Positions 37,045-47,497 of a stretch of 64,000 bases of DNA are shown piece by piece. Source of the stretch: DATJPR01 sp963843525. Its GTDB lineage: Bacteria; Bacteroidota; Ignavibacteria; UBA10030; UBA6906. The position numbers and the translations under genes were made by a program. The stretch spans positions 1,167,166 through 1,231,165 of the forward strand of contig CAWJKM010000007.1 of the NCBI GenBank assembly GCA_963843525.1, given 5' to 3'. Positions within the stretch are counted from its first letter, which is position 1. Every line of letters starts with the position of its first letter. The notes beneath the pieces were generated by a model. The model did no database searches. It saw only the letters and a list, made by a program, of their open reading frames with translations, and had not been told where the DNA came from.

Positions 37045-38896
37045 TTATTTATCCAATGGATAAGCCCCGACATAGGGGATCTCCTGATCCGGTTGTTTCA
37101 GCATAACTCTTATATTATCTGGCAGTGGAGCACCGCTTCTGGCTCCCGGAAATTCAGGTAACATCTGATAATTGCCTAATTCATTGCTTTTAAAGACATT
37201 ATAGTCTGAATAAAGCGCACTGTGGGCATCAAATTCAGCATGAAGCTTATGCAAATCAGACGGTGTATTGAATCCTTCATAGCATTGGTCATTCATAGCC
37301 GGACTCCATAAGATCATCGGCACCGCTGTTTTATCAGATGTTTTAACATAGACATTGTTATCAACCTCCTTAAACTGAGGATTGGTAAGCCTATTACACA
37401 TAAATTGCGGTTGCCATACATAGAAAAGCGGTCTGTTAAATGAAGCATCACATGCCATCAGGTTGTTGATAAAAACATGACCATCCCGTTTGTCGACATC
37501 AGGTCCGGTAGCCGGGTGCCAACCAAAATGATCACCTGCAGCACTTCTGTCATTACGGCCGATGCTGGCAGTACTGTTAAAGAATGTGTTCTGGTACATC
37601 AGAACATCACAGCTGTTCAATATGTGAACTCCGCTTTCACAATTTACAAAAACATTACCGGCACAGACTGCTCCTTTAGAGATCTCAAAAAAGAAACCGC
37701 TTACGCCTGGCCACGATGGAAAACCTGAGAAACTCGTGTTAACTATGCCTACACCTTCCACCCGGTTGTTCAGGAAACGTCCGTCAACATTACCGACATC
37801 GTACCATATGCCATTTGAATAGGGGATATCCATGATCAGGTTGTCCTGACAGGTAACGCGATAGCATTGATTGAATATCTTGACAGCAGCCGGGAAGTAG
37901 CCGGTAATTTTTTCGATGTTATTGCGCATGATAATATTTTTTTCAAGCAATACATCTGATGAGCTGAGGATATAAATACCCTCCGTACTGGTATCGCTGA
38001 CCTTGCAATGTTTGACCGTCAGCTTATCACCCCTCAGGTAAGCCGCCACACGCGAGCAGAATGTAATGGTGCAATGCTCAAGTGTAGTCCCGACAACCTC
38101 CTTGCCATGGGCAGACTCAGGGGATATCCCCTCAGGATTAGTCCCTTCAACTTCTATTGCCCGGTTACGCATACTGGGTAAAAGTAATCCCTTTAAAAGT
38201 AAATCCTTTGTGATCACTTTTCTTGCCATGACACTCTACGGTTACCCTGTGAATGGCCACATTAAACGCTGTGATCTCTATAAGCCGGTCAGTCGGATCT
38301 GTACCAATGTAGACAATGCCGGATCTGTAATCTATATAAAAAGTATTCTCATCCACTTCTCCTTCATAACCTGCAGCCTGTAATAATCTGCCATCCACGA
38401 AAACCATATCATCGTTGAACTTGTGCAAAGGTGTTTCCTTGCCGCTCCTGTCTCTCTGCCACCAGCTGGCTGGACTGGAAGGAAAAAGGTGCTCCCATTT
38501 TGTTGTCCATAAACCGTTTCTCAGATTCCTCCATTCGCTGGCAACATAAGTTCCTTTTAAAATGGGCAGTTCATCCATATATGGCTGAATGGTGATTCCC
38601 TGGTTCAGTTCAAGATTGCCGGTACGGTATGTTCCCCCGCGCATGATAATAACATCTCCGGTTTTGACCCGTTCAATGACAGATTCAATTGTAGCAGGGG
38701 TATCCGGCGATTCTCCTTTTGCCTCCTTATTCCCGTCAGGCGCGACATAATATATTTTGCCATCTGCATTTGGCAGCTGGTAGGTTTGTCTTACAGGACC
38801 ATAAGGTCCGCCCGACGGCTGGGCAAGAACTGACAGGCCGGAAAGAAGTCCGGACAGAATAAACAGAAATAACATAGCCCGATATTCTGAATTCAT
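37045..38896 (-). pseudogene. Secreted parallel beta-helix protein, one frameshift
   Basis: A signal peptide (residues 8-25, ending LSVLAQ) is followed by KIYYVAPDGNKEAKGES, the entry of polysaccharide lyase-like beta-helices. A single-base change near 38,170 (after GFTFKGITFTQYA) moves the reading to NRAIEVEGTNPEG and on to the end at 37045. Combined length is about 615 aa, with many NNV/NNR asparagine-ladder turns (NIIMRNNIEK, GRFLNNRVEG). Likely a glycan-degrading enzyme of the surrounding carbohydrate region. The shift may be an assembly error. Confidence 0.75.
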
Positions 38897-39042
38897 ATAT
38901 TAATATTTTAAGATTATTTCTAAAAAAATAAAGATATTAAACTTTAAAGTAATTTTACCTTATGGCCTGATGCCAGGAGAAATCATTCCAGGATCAGATG
39001 AAAATTAAAAAATCCGATGGTTACAATTATACAAAATTATTA

Positions 39043-41187
39043 ATGAAACGCTTAATTTATACTGCTTTCTTAACTGTCATTTTCATGGGAAGCGCATTCC
39101 CGCAGGAGTTATATAAACAATCAGATAATGAAATTGTTTTACAAAACGGAAGTGTTGTAAAAGTTATCAGGATATCCGGTGACAGTATATACTCAACAAG
39201 ATTATCAGATCCTATAACATCGGTAAATTATATCAGCACCAGCAAGGAGTTCTCATTACTCGTCAATGATAAACCTGTTAATGGTTATACGGGCTGGAAG
39301 TTGATTTCAACGAAAAAAATCATGGATGAACAGGGTGGGAATGGAGTTTCAATATTATTAAAAGGCAATCAGGAATGGAAGGATCTGCAGGTGGAATTGA
39401 ATTATATGCTGTATCCCGGACTTCCTGTTATCCTGAAATGGATAGTCTTTACGAATACAGGTCAGCAGGATCTCAAGCTGGAAGCCTTGAATATTGAGGA
39501 TATGCATACAACCATTTCACAAATCAGTGCCAATATTTATAATAATTATGGCAGGATGAAAACACTGGGCCGGTATATCGGGAATTGGGATGATCCGGTC
39601 GTTGTCGTCCACGATGTATCCAGAAGAATGGGAATTGCTATTGGAAATGAGGCACCGGGAGTTATCAAACGTACAGCTTTTAATACCGTCAGTGATAACC
39701 TTGAAGCAGGGATGACCCATCCCGGCCAGGATTTCCCATTTCGTAAATGGCTGTTACCCAGACAGGTATGGGAAAGTCCGAAGACATTTCTGGCTGTCTA
39801 TTCTGACCGGGACGATGGTTTTGAAGTCATCAACCGGGAAGTTAATATTTTCAGGACGCTGATTATGCAATCCAGGATTGTTCAGCTCAAGGAGAAACCG
39901 GTATTTGTTTACAATACATGGAATCCTTTCAGAACATTTGTCAGCGATTCGCTGATCCGTGATGTTGCCAGAGCAGCAGCTGAATGCGGCATACAGGAAT
40001 TCATTATTGATGACGGATGGGAGGTAAACGTTGGTGGACAAACCTCAAAACTGGCCTGGGGGGCCAATTATGGCGACTGGAAGGTGGATGAAAATAAATT
40101 TCCGGGTGGACTTAAGCCAACTTTTGATTATATACGTTCGCTGGGAATGAAACCCGGTTTATGGATCAGCATTGGTGCTGCTACCAGGGATGCAAAAGTC
40201 TTCAGGGAACATCCTGAATGGTTTGTAGTAAACCGCAATAATAAACCGGGCAACCTTCATTTTGTGGCAGACAGCTCGGATTTTTATACAAGTTGTTTCG
40301 GCACAGGATGGACAGATTACATCAGGGATGTGATCCTCGGCCTGGTTAAAGATTTTGGCTTAGGATATGCCAAACTGGATTTTTCGATTGTGACAAGCGC
40401 GTATGTCACCGATAATTCAGTCTCGGGATGCTATGCCACCGACCATCCGTATCATCGTGATCACAATGAATCCTTTCTGAGTATTTATGAAAATGTTTTA
40501 CAACTATTTGATGAGCTTCATGAATCTGCTCCGGAGCTTTTTATCGATTGCACATTTGAAACAGCCGGCAAACTTCAGCTTATGGATTATGCCATAGCCG
40601 GTCATGCAGAAGGAAACTGGCTGGCAAATTTCGAAGAACCTTCACCGGTGGGACCACTGCGTGTAAGGCAAATGGCCTGGTGGAGATCACCGGCAGTCCC
40701 TTCAGGTTCACTGGTGATTGGCAATCAATGTATGGACGATCCGGGATTTGAACTCAGTTTAAAATCACTGATTGGCACTCTGCCTATTGTACTGGGCGAT
40801 CCCCGGAAAATAGATCCCGGGAAAAGGGCAATGATTAAAAATTGGTCAGACTGGATGCAAAATATGCAGTCGAAATATGATTATATGTCTTACAGGAAAG
40901 ATCTTCCGGGATTTGGGGAACCCAGGGAAGGTTTCTGGGATGGCTTCATGCGGATCAATTTTAAAGATAAAAGCGGGGGAATAGTCGGGATTTTCCGCCA
41001 TGGTTCACCTGATGACAGCAGGATGGTATTCCTTCAGGATCTTGAACCGGATAAGACCTACATTGTCAGATTAGCACCTGAAGGCAAAGAAGTTCTGAGA
41101 ACTACCGGGAAAAAGTTAATGGAGGAGGGATTCCGGGTAGAAATAACTGAATTGTACGGTGGCATTATTTATGAGGTAGGTTATTAA
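39043..41187 (+). CDS. GH36-like alpha-galactosidase, exported, 714 aa
   Basis: I use the ATG at 39043 because it starts the signal peptide (MKRLIYTAFLTVIFMGSAFP). The family 36/melibiase core is recognisable: EFIIDDGWEVN, the catalytic nucleophile Asp in YAKLDFSIV, and a later acidic region (HAEGNWLANFEE). The family cleaves alpha-galactosides and, in divergent members, alpha-N-acetylgalactosaminides. The gene is intact and divergent from the beta-helix lyase gene at 37045-38896, with about 145 bp between them. Confidence 0.75.
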   Translation: MKRLIYTAFLTVIFMGSAFPQELYKQSDNEIVLQNGSVVKVIRISGDSIYSTRLSDPITSVNYISTSKEFSLLVNDKPVNGYTGWKLISTKKIMDEQGGNGVSILLKGNQEWKDLQVELNYMLYPGLPVILKWIVFTNTGQQDLKLEALNIEDMHTTISQISANIYNNYGRMKTLGRYIGNWDDPVVVVHDVSRRMGIAIGNEAPGVIKRTAFNTVSDNLEAGMTHPGQDFPFRKWLLPRQVWESPKTFLAVYSDRDDGFEVINREVNIFRTLIMQSRIVQLKEKPVFVYNTWNPFRTFVSDSLIRDVARAAAECGIQEFIIDDGWEVNVGGQTSKLAWGANYGDWKVDENKFPGGLKPTFDYIRSLGMKPGLWISIGAATRDAKVFREHPEWFVVNRNNKPGNLHFVADSSDFYTSCFGTGWTDYIRDVILGLVKDFGLGYAKLDFSIVTSAYVTDNSVSGCYATDHPYHRDHNESFLSIYENVLQLFDELHESAPELFIDCTFETAGKLQLMDYAIAGHAEGNWLANFEEPSPVGPLRVRQMAWWRSPAVPSGSLVIGNQCMDDPGFELSLKSLIGTLPIVLGDPRKIDPGKRAMIKNWSDWMQNMQSKYDYMSYRKDLPGFGEPREGFWDGFMRINFKDKSGGIVGIFRHGSPDDSRMVFLQDLEPDKTYIVRLAPEGKEVLRTTGKKLMEEGFRVEITELYGGIIYEVGY

Positions 41188-41269
41188 ATTCATTTCAGTT
41201 CAACCTATTTTGATTTTGCTGTGTTTTTCAGAGCATATGATCTTGAAAATGATCACTGGCTGAATGGTT

Positions 41270-42992
41270 TTATAACAGCACTTTTGGGGGATTAAGCCTT
41301 TCATAGACAAGTGATTTACCGGATATCACCACTTCATCACTCCCGGCATACTTTATCCTGAGAACACCTCCTTTTTCAAGGGGAGTCCACGTCCATCCTT
41401 CAATCCCGGGACCTGTCAACCTGGTAAGCTTTTTGCTGCCGGCCAGAATTGTTTTTGGCAGAAAAGAAGTCCTTAACACAGCAGTACCTGAATCGTCGAA
41501 TGTATTGAACCTTATTAAGCCTGGTTTATATTCTACCTGCTGAACCACCGATGAGCACCTCAGAAGATGGTCTTCACCTGCGGGTGCCCATTCGGGGATA
41601 GCTGCCATGCCTTCCATATAATGACGGATATAATCTCCATAACCATCTGAGAACCAGGAACCGGGCCATTTCGGACCCACCGCCACCACACCGTTCTCAT
41701 AGGTCATGTAGGTGGCAAAGTTGAAAAACCTGTAAGCAAGGTCTTTGTAATTCTTATCCCCTGTATGCTCATACCATAGAGCACAAAGAGAGGCATACCT
41801 GGCGGTGTGGCTGGCCATAGGCTCATAACACCATGTCTGTTCTTTTATTGCATCCATACCTTCAGTAGCAAAGGCACTTCCGACCCAGTTGATCAACCCC
41901 GGGACAGTGGATTCCATGTCAGGATCCAGTCCTGGATTTTTAACCAGGTATCTGGCCGTTTCTAGGGGAGTTAACTGGAGGCGGTTGGCACGTCCTGGAT
42001 CATTCGGAACATCTTCAAAATATCCGTTCCATATATAGGTCTTCATCGGACCGCTTTTTGAGAATAACCAGTCCCATGCAATTTTACGGGCATTTTTGTA
42101 GGCTTCAGTTTTTTCGTTTTCAAGCCTGATCTTTGAGGCAATCCTGGACAATTCGTCAAAAAGCCGGATGGATTCTATTACGTTAGAGGTATATTCACTT
42201 ATAATTACGCCTGTACGGGCATTTATACGGAAAGGCCATGGGGACTTATCTATAATAGTTTCAGAGAACGGACCGGAGTCCCTGGTAACATCGCGGACAT
42301 TCTTTGCCAGTGCATCCGCGCAATGAATAGCAGCCTGAAGGTATTTTTCTTCTTCTGTAACTTCATAGAATTTCAGATAAGCAATCCCTAGTTCCCCCAC
42401 CTTGTCAGGTTCTATCCCGTGCAGTCCGTCGCCACGCATTCCATCATTCTCCCACTTTGTTGCTCCCGCATACTCGGTCTCGAAGGGATCTGAGCTGGCA
42501 TAGGGAACATTCGGCCAGGGCCAGTCATCCGGAGTTGTCCCATGTTCCAGCTGCCAGTCGAGCATTTCCCTGACTATACCGAGATAGGAGTTGTCGCCTG
42601 AATATACCCTGTAATCCAGGACGAGCCCCTGAACCAGTCCGGCATAAACACAGGCCGGATTATGCGGCCAGTACTCTCCGGTCAGCCCTTTATCGAAATC
42701 TTCCTGATTACGGAGATGGGGTCCCTGGAAACAGCAGGTTACCAGGTAAAGTTTCTTACCTGTTTTTGGATCTACCGGTGTCCCTGATTTAATGAACTCG
42801 GATGCAAGTTTCACCACATGATCATACCCTGGCCCCGGGGACATCAGGATTATACCATGGCAGTATAATCCCATTTGCATCACGGTAAACAGGATGATCG
42901 CATATGGTGTCCAGGGTATTTACCCGGGAAATCTGTTCGGATGATAGTTGGAATACTGATACTGCGATGAACAATGAAAGAATTTGTTTCAT
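41270..42992 (-). pseudogene. Secreted (alpha/alpha)-barrel-like protein, one frameshift
   Basis: ATG 42992 begins a signal peptide (MKQILSLFIAVSVFQLSSEQ). Near 42,835 one base must be changed to join DANGIILPWYNPDVPG to GYDHVVKLASEFI and the rest. The body is helical, with YLQAAIHCADALAKNV and RYASLCALWYEHTGDKNYKD resembling six-hairpin glycoside hydrolases or lyases. The C-terminus is beta-rich (GIEGWTWTPLEKGGVLRIKY). It is a paralogue of the gene at 44510-46161, with the same order of landmarks (NPDxxxSYDxV, SDGYGDYIRHYMEGM against TDGYGDYVRHYLRAM). Confidence 0.65.
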
Positions 42993-43072
42993 GGTTTTAA
43001 TTGATTGATATTTTAAAAATAATTCTAAGGGCTTAACTAAAAACCTGGTTGCTGGCCATGATATTTCTGACC

Positions 43073-44449
43073 TTACCCTACATCTGCTACTACCTGAATA
43101 TCCAGCAGAGAACATAGATCAACAAGCTCTTCTGCATATTCACCGAATACGGCTGCAAAATGCTGTGACTGAACGTGGTTCAGGATCTGGTCCACCGGGG
43201 CATCAGGGTAGAAGGTGACACTGGGCCAGGAGGGGAGGGGTACACCCATCTCCACCCATTCAGGCCTTTCTTTTCCTTCGCCGGTGACTATATGCATCCG
43301 GTAGCCGTCTTTGACTTCAGAAAGACAGGCAAGGGTCATTCTGCCTTTTTTCATGTTCGAGCAATGAGCAATTCCGCCCAATAGTACCGTGGAAATATTC
43401 TTGATCTGTGGTTTGCCTTCAATGAAATCTTCAGGACAGTAACCATCTTCTCCCAGGAGGATCCACTCCGGGTGATGTTCATAATGCTCGAGGAATGTCA
43501 CCTGTCTGCCGGATATCCATTTAAGCATAAGCTGGGCGACTGAATTGCCAAGGTCGTTCTCATCCACATACGGGTAACCGGCATCGGCAACCAGTGATGA
43601 AGGTACAGCATGAGTCAGTCCCATTTCCAGGTCGACCCCATCCACACATTTATATGAAAAGGAATCAAATTTCTTTTCTTCACAGATCTTTACAGTGGCC
43701 ATGTACATCCGGATAGCTTTTTCAATTACCTCTTCCTTCGGCTTTCCAAGCGGGTACTCCCAGTCAGCAGTAACTTTTTTTATTTCCTCCCTGACCTGCT
43801 CGGCAGAAAGCTCATTCATTTTTTTCTGAAGCTGAAGCATGTCTATGCTTTCTATTTCAGGACCTATCTGGTCCCTGAGCCTGGTTGGATTATAGCCTGT
43901 AGAATACAATCCCATGTCATTGAATCCGATCATCCCAAGACGCGCATGCCGCAGTAGTTTCATAGCGTGTGCTGCTCTGGCAAACGACATAATACCTTCA
44001 ATATCCATAGGGGAATCAGGGGCATTAAAAAGGTATTTGAATTTTATTCCCCATTGCTCCATAGGTAGTCTCAGAGAGGTGGATCCTGCCCCGGCAGCCG
44101 GGGAAATAAGCGTACCCTTCTTGCCGAATTTCCCTTCGTGGTCGGTAAATCCACCGAAGCTGTACAATATCATCGGTTCATTCCGGAATTCATACAGGAC
44201 GCGAAATACTCCACGGGTATCGATCCAGTTGAGAATATTGACAAAAAGGAAATCCCAGTCATTGGATTTCAATTCTTTAATAGCTCTTTCAGGCTCTTTA
44301 TCTTCCCCGGTTACAGGATCCGTCCGGATAAGTGTCAATCCTGCATCTTTTAGCTGTTTCTCTGCCCGGGCAGTGATCATTTTCAGGTTGGCAGGCTCAT
44401 AAAACTGGGTTCCGAAGGAAACATAACCAACATTAATATTTTCTTTCAT
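43073..44449 (-). CDS. L-fucose/L-arabinose isomerase-like protein, 458 aa
   Basis: The sequence follows the FucI/AraA-like sugar isomerase superfamily: a Rossmann-like first half (INVGYVSFGTQFYEP, WDFLFVNILNW) and a second half with VDGVDLEMGLTHAVPSSLVA and conserved acidic and His residues (CVDGVD, HYEHHPEW) in the places where the family binds Mn2+. It is not a standard FucI. An aldose-ketose isomerisation is likely but the substrate is unknown. Intact gene between two broken paralogues. Confidence 0.7.
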   Translation of the reverse strand: MKENINVGYVSFGTQFYEPANLKMITARAEKQLKDAGLTLIRTDPVTGEDKEPERAIKELKSNDWDFLFVNILNWIDTRGVFRVLYEFRNEPMILYSFGGFTDHEGKFGKKGTLISPAAGAGSTSLRLPMEQWGIKFKYLFNAPDSPMDIEGIMSFARAAHAMKLLRHARLGMIGFNDMGLYSTGYNPTRLRDQIGPEIESIDMLQLQKKMNELSAEQVREEIKKVTADWEYPLGKPKEEVIEKAIRMYMATVKICEEKKFDSFSYKCVDGVDLEMGLTHAVPSSLVADAGYPYVDENDLGNSVAQLMLKWISGRQVTFLEHYEHHPEWILLGEDGYCPEDFIEGKPQIKNISTVLLGGIAHCSNMKKGRMTLACLSEVKDGYRMHIVTGEGKERPEWVEMGVPLPSWPSVTFYPDAPVDQILNHVQSQHFAAVFGEYAEELVDLCSLLDIQVVADVG

Positions 44450-44509
44450 TTTTCAATTTTAGGCATTTCAAATTTCAAATTTTAGTCATTTCTTCAATTT
44501 CCAGCATTC

Positions 44510-46161
44510 TCACCTCATTTTAATGTTTATCTCGTTTGAGTTTTCATGGATAATTCTAAGCACTCCTCCTTCTTCCAGGGGCTTCCAGTTCCATACATCC
44601 CCTGTCTCATCATCAATCCCAGCCTCAATTTCAACATCAGTCTCAGTATTAGTCACAATTTCGCTCAATTCCAGATCGCCTGCAAATATTTTCAAGGGTT
44701 TCTTTGTGAGGCGGAAAACTTCAGTTGCTGAGTTATCAAAAGTACGATAAGTAATCATATCCGGACTGTAGTTTACACTGGCAATAACAGATGTTGACCC
44801 CAGCAGTTTATTTTTATGTGATGGTGCAACTTCCGGACAGGCATTCATTGCTCTCAGGTAATGTCTGACATAATCACCATATCCATCTGTAAGCCATATA
44901 TCATCACGGATATACCTGTTTTTACCATCCCGGTCCACGGTATAGGTCGCCCAGTTAAGTGTCCGGATTGCATTGGTTTTATATGCAGTATCACCGGAAA
45001 GGGCAGTATATAAAAGTTCCACTGATGCCTGGCGTGAGGAGTGGCTGTTCCCGGGCACCTGGTAAACGGTCTGTTCATTCATGACAGTCACCCCGTATTT
45101 TTCATATTCATGATTGCCGAGTTCCGGTACGTCCAGTCAAAGATCCGCTTCACATCATTCTGCCAGTCCGGGAAAAGATCGCGGTTCAGCATAATGAACA
45201 TGGCAAAGGTGATGGCATTGGTCTGGGTGTTACTCCAGCCCGGTATATCTTCAAAAAACGGCCCCCATTTACTTGTTTTCATTGGAAAATCTTTCATCCA
45301 GCCAAGGATCAGATCAAATGATTTCTGATACATTGCGGCATTCGCGGCATCAAGCTTAATCATTTCCTGAAAAAGCATTAGAGTGCCTGTCCAGTTTGCA
45401 GTATAAAGCGCCTGGGATTCAACTTCTGCCGCTAAAGTTATTACTGAAGAATGATCCTGGTTTTCCTGTCTGTGCATTTACTCTGAAAGGAAGCGGCGAT
45501 TGGTCGTTATCACCCGGAACAGTTTTTTCAGCAAGGACTTTCGCGATGCTGACCGCGGCATCCATGTATTTCTGGTCGCCGGTGATTTTGTAAAGCGTTA
45601 CCAGTTCATACCCGAAATTCCCCGCCTTGTCAGGCTGAAGGTAACCTTTACCGTTTCGCATGTCCCCGTCATATTTGCCGGAATGGATTTCAGTGTTGTA
45701 AGGATAGGGAAGATCCGGCCAGATGCAGGCGGGATCCGAAAGGGAGCGGGCCAGGTACTCATCGGCAAGGTATTTCATGTTTTCAATGACAGCCGGATCA
45801 CCTGTATACTGGTAAACAATGACCATGATGACAGTGCCATATTGATCTGGTCTCCTCCCAGTCCGCGCATATCATGTTCCGGTTTCCAGACCTGGTGGTT
45901 CATGTAATACTTCAGCCCGTTGGAATCGGTCTCCATATTTTTCCAGAAATTCCAGACAAGTGAAATCACAGTATCATACGATTCCCCCGGATTTGAAGAA
46001 TACCATGGCAGAATGTTACCCGCACGATCAAGCCGTACCGGATGATACTGGATGGTATCGGCGACAATCGTGTCCCAGATAGCGTTCGTGGTTCTCTCTT
46101 TCTGAATGCAGGAGCCAGAGAAGAAGAGAATCAACAGCAGTAATGGAGTTAATCTTTTCAT
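44510..46161 (-). pseudogene. Lipoprotein paralogue of the alpha-barrel-like protein, three frameshifts
   Basis: ATG 46161 starts a lipoprotein signal (MKRLTPLLLLILFFSGSCIQ, lipobox SGSC). The reading continues through four overlapping pieces with changes near 45,820, 45,450 and 45,090: HDMRGLGGDQINMALSSWSL, GYLQPDKAGNFGYELVTLYK, KTSKWGPFFEDIPGWSNTQT, and TDGYGDYVRHYLRAMNACPE to the end at 44510. The pieces line up with the gene at 41270-42992. The repair restores one protein of about 550 aa. Role presumably in carbohydrate use. Confidence 0.7.
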
Positions 46162-46202
46162 AGGATTCTTTAATTAATTTGAAAAATTATTTTAGAATTT
46201 TC

Positions 46203-46245
46203 GTGTTCCAAGTTCCGGGTTCATGGTTCCAGGTTCAAGATTCCA
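46203..46245. repeat. Degenerate 7-bp tandem repeat, GTTCCGG type
   Basis: Six units of the pattern GTTCCAA, GTTCCGG, GTTCATG, GTTCCAG, GTTCAAG, ATTCCAT, between two minus-strand genes. It is the reverse complement class of the repeat at 53894-53949. A pyrimidine-rich array with the same period (TTGCTCC, CTGCACC, CTGCTTC) lies at about 47452-47500. Confidence 0.6.
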
Positions 46246-46271
46246 TACTCGAAAACTCATGGGCAGACTCT

Positions 46272-47420
46272 TCATAAAGTAATTCTCCTTCCCGTTTTCC
46301 ATGATTGCAACGCCGCGTTCATGATCCGGTGGCTCCAGAGGGTTTCTTCGGGTTGGCCACAGGGAAATGAATGCGGTTCTGCATTTTTATCAAATTCTTT
46401 CATAAAAGCTCCTGTCATCTGGAGCAATGCATCGGAAAAACCGGTTTCAAAAATATTGCCGGTGATGGTTGGGAGAAACGATTGGGCACCTATATCAGTC
46501 CTTGTCCATCCCTGCTCCCTGCCTTTTGTTTCAAGGGTAAAGAAGGCTTTAGGATCATGAGTCGAAAACTTTGCTGATCCATCGGTTCCGTAAATTTCAA
46601 TTGACCAGGTATTGGTTGCACCGGGAGCCATCCGCTTTGTTTCAAAAGTTATGGTAAAAGGCTTTTTTGTTTCCGGATCTCTGGATGTACATATTACTGT
46701 TGCATTATCCCAGGTCTCGCAGGGTACCAGTTTACCTGACTGATCGGGTCTTTGTGTAGCAATATTCTGAAGGTCCGCAAATACGGTTTCAGGTAACCAT
46801 CCCATGCGAACAGGTATCAGGTGGATATGAAATCCCAGGTCACCCATACAGCCATATTCCCCGTTGAACTCTATCATTCGTTTCCAGTTCATAGGCTTAT
46901 TCAGATCCATGTCGCTGGAATGATAAAAGCCGCATTTCACTTCCATAAGCCTGCCATATTTTTTTGCCCTTATCCAGTCGATAATTCTTTTAGCCCCCGG
47001 ATAGTAGGCGAAGTGAGAACTGCACCGGACGATAATATCCGGGTGAGAATTAATTACCTGGAGGATCTTTTCATTTGCTCTCAGATCAATTCCGAAAGGT
47101 TTTTCTCCCAGGAGATGCTTGCCGGCATTTATGATCTTTATGTAATACTCTTCATGCAGGTGGTGGGGCACAGCACAATACACAGCATCTATAAGATCAC
47201 CTGACAGCAATTCATTATAATCACCCGTAACGATTTCGATATCAGGAAAATTATCTGTAAACCATTTCCGGTCGGACTGATTGCTGCGGTTGCAGATCCC
47301 TTTAATCACAGGAATAGGAATATCATCCATAAGATGGCACCATCGTGCAGAAGCACTCGCAAATTCCTTCCCCATCAGTCCAAGTCCGATGATGCCAAAC
47401 CGAATACGTGGTTGTTTCAT
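46272..47420 (-). CDS. Gfo/Idh/MocA-family oxidoreductase, 382 aa
   Basis: The N-terminus is the NAD(P)-binding Rossmann domain (RFGIIGLGLMGKEFA) and the EKPFGIDLRANE motif carries the catalytic Lys of the family. The C-terminal alpha/beta domain is complete. Such enzymes oxidise or reduce sugars, inositols or sugar acids. It is located in the same direction as the aminotransferase and the DeoR regulator, an order that suggests an amino-sugar or inosose route. Intact. Confidence 0.85.
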   Translation of the reverse strand: MKQPRIRFGIIGLGLMGKEFASASARWCHLMDDIPIPVIKGICNRSNQSDRKWFTDNFPDIEIVTGDYNELLSGDLIDAVYCAVPHHLHEEYYIKIINAGKHLLGEKPFGIDLRANEKILQVINSHPDIIVRCSSHFAYYPGAKRIIDWIRAKKYGRLMEVKCGFYHSSDMDLNKPMNWKRMIEFNGEYGCMGDLGFHIHLIPVRMGWLPETVFADLQNIATQRPDQSGKLVPCETWDNATVICTSRDPETKKPFTITFETKRMAPGATNTWSIEIYGTDGSAKFSTHDPKAFFTLETKGREQGWTRTDIGAQSFLPTITGNIFETGFSDALLQMTGAFMKEFDKNAEPHSFPCGQPEETLWSHRIMNAALQSWKTGRRITL

Positions 47421-47497
47421 GAGGCGTTGTTATTTAAATATTCAGTTATTGTTCTTTGCTCTCAGCTCTTTGCTCCCTGCACCCTGCTTCCTGCTTC

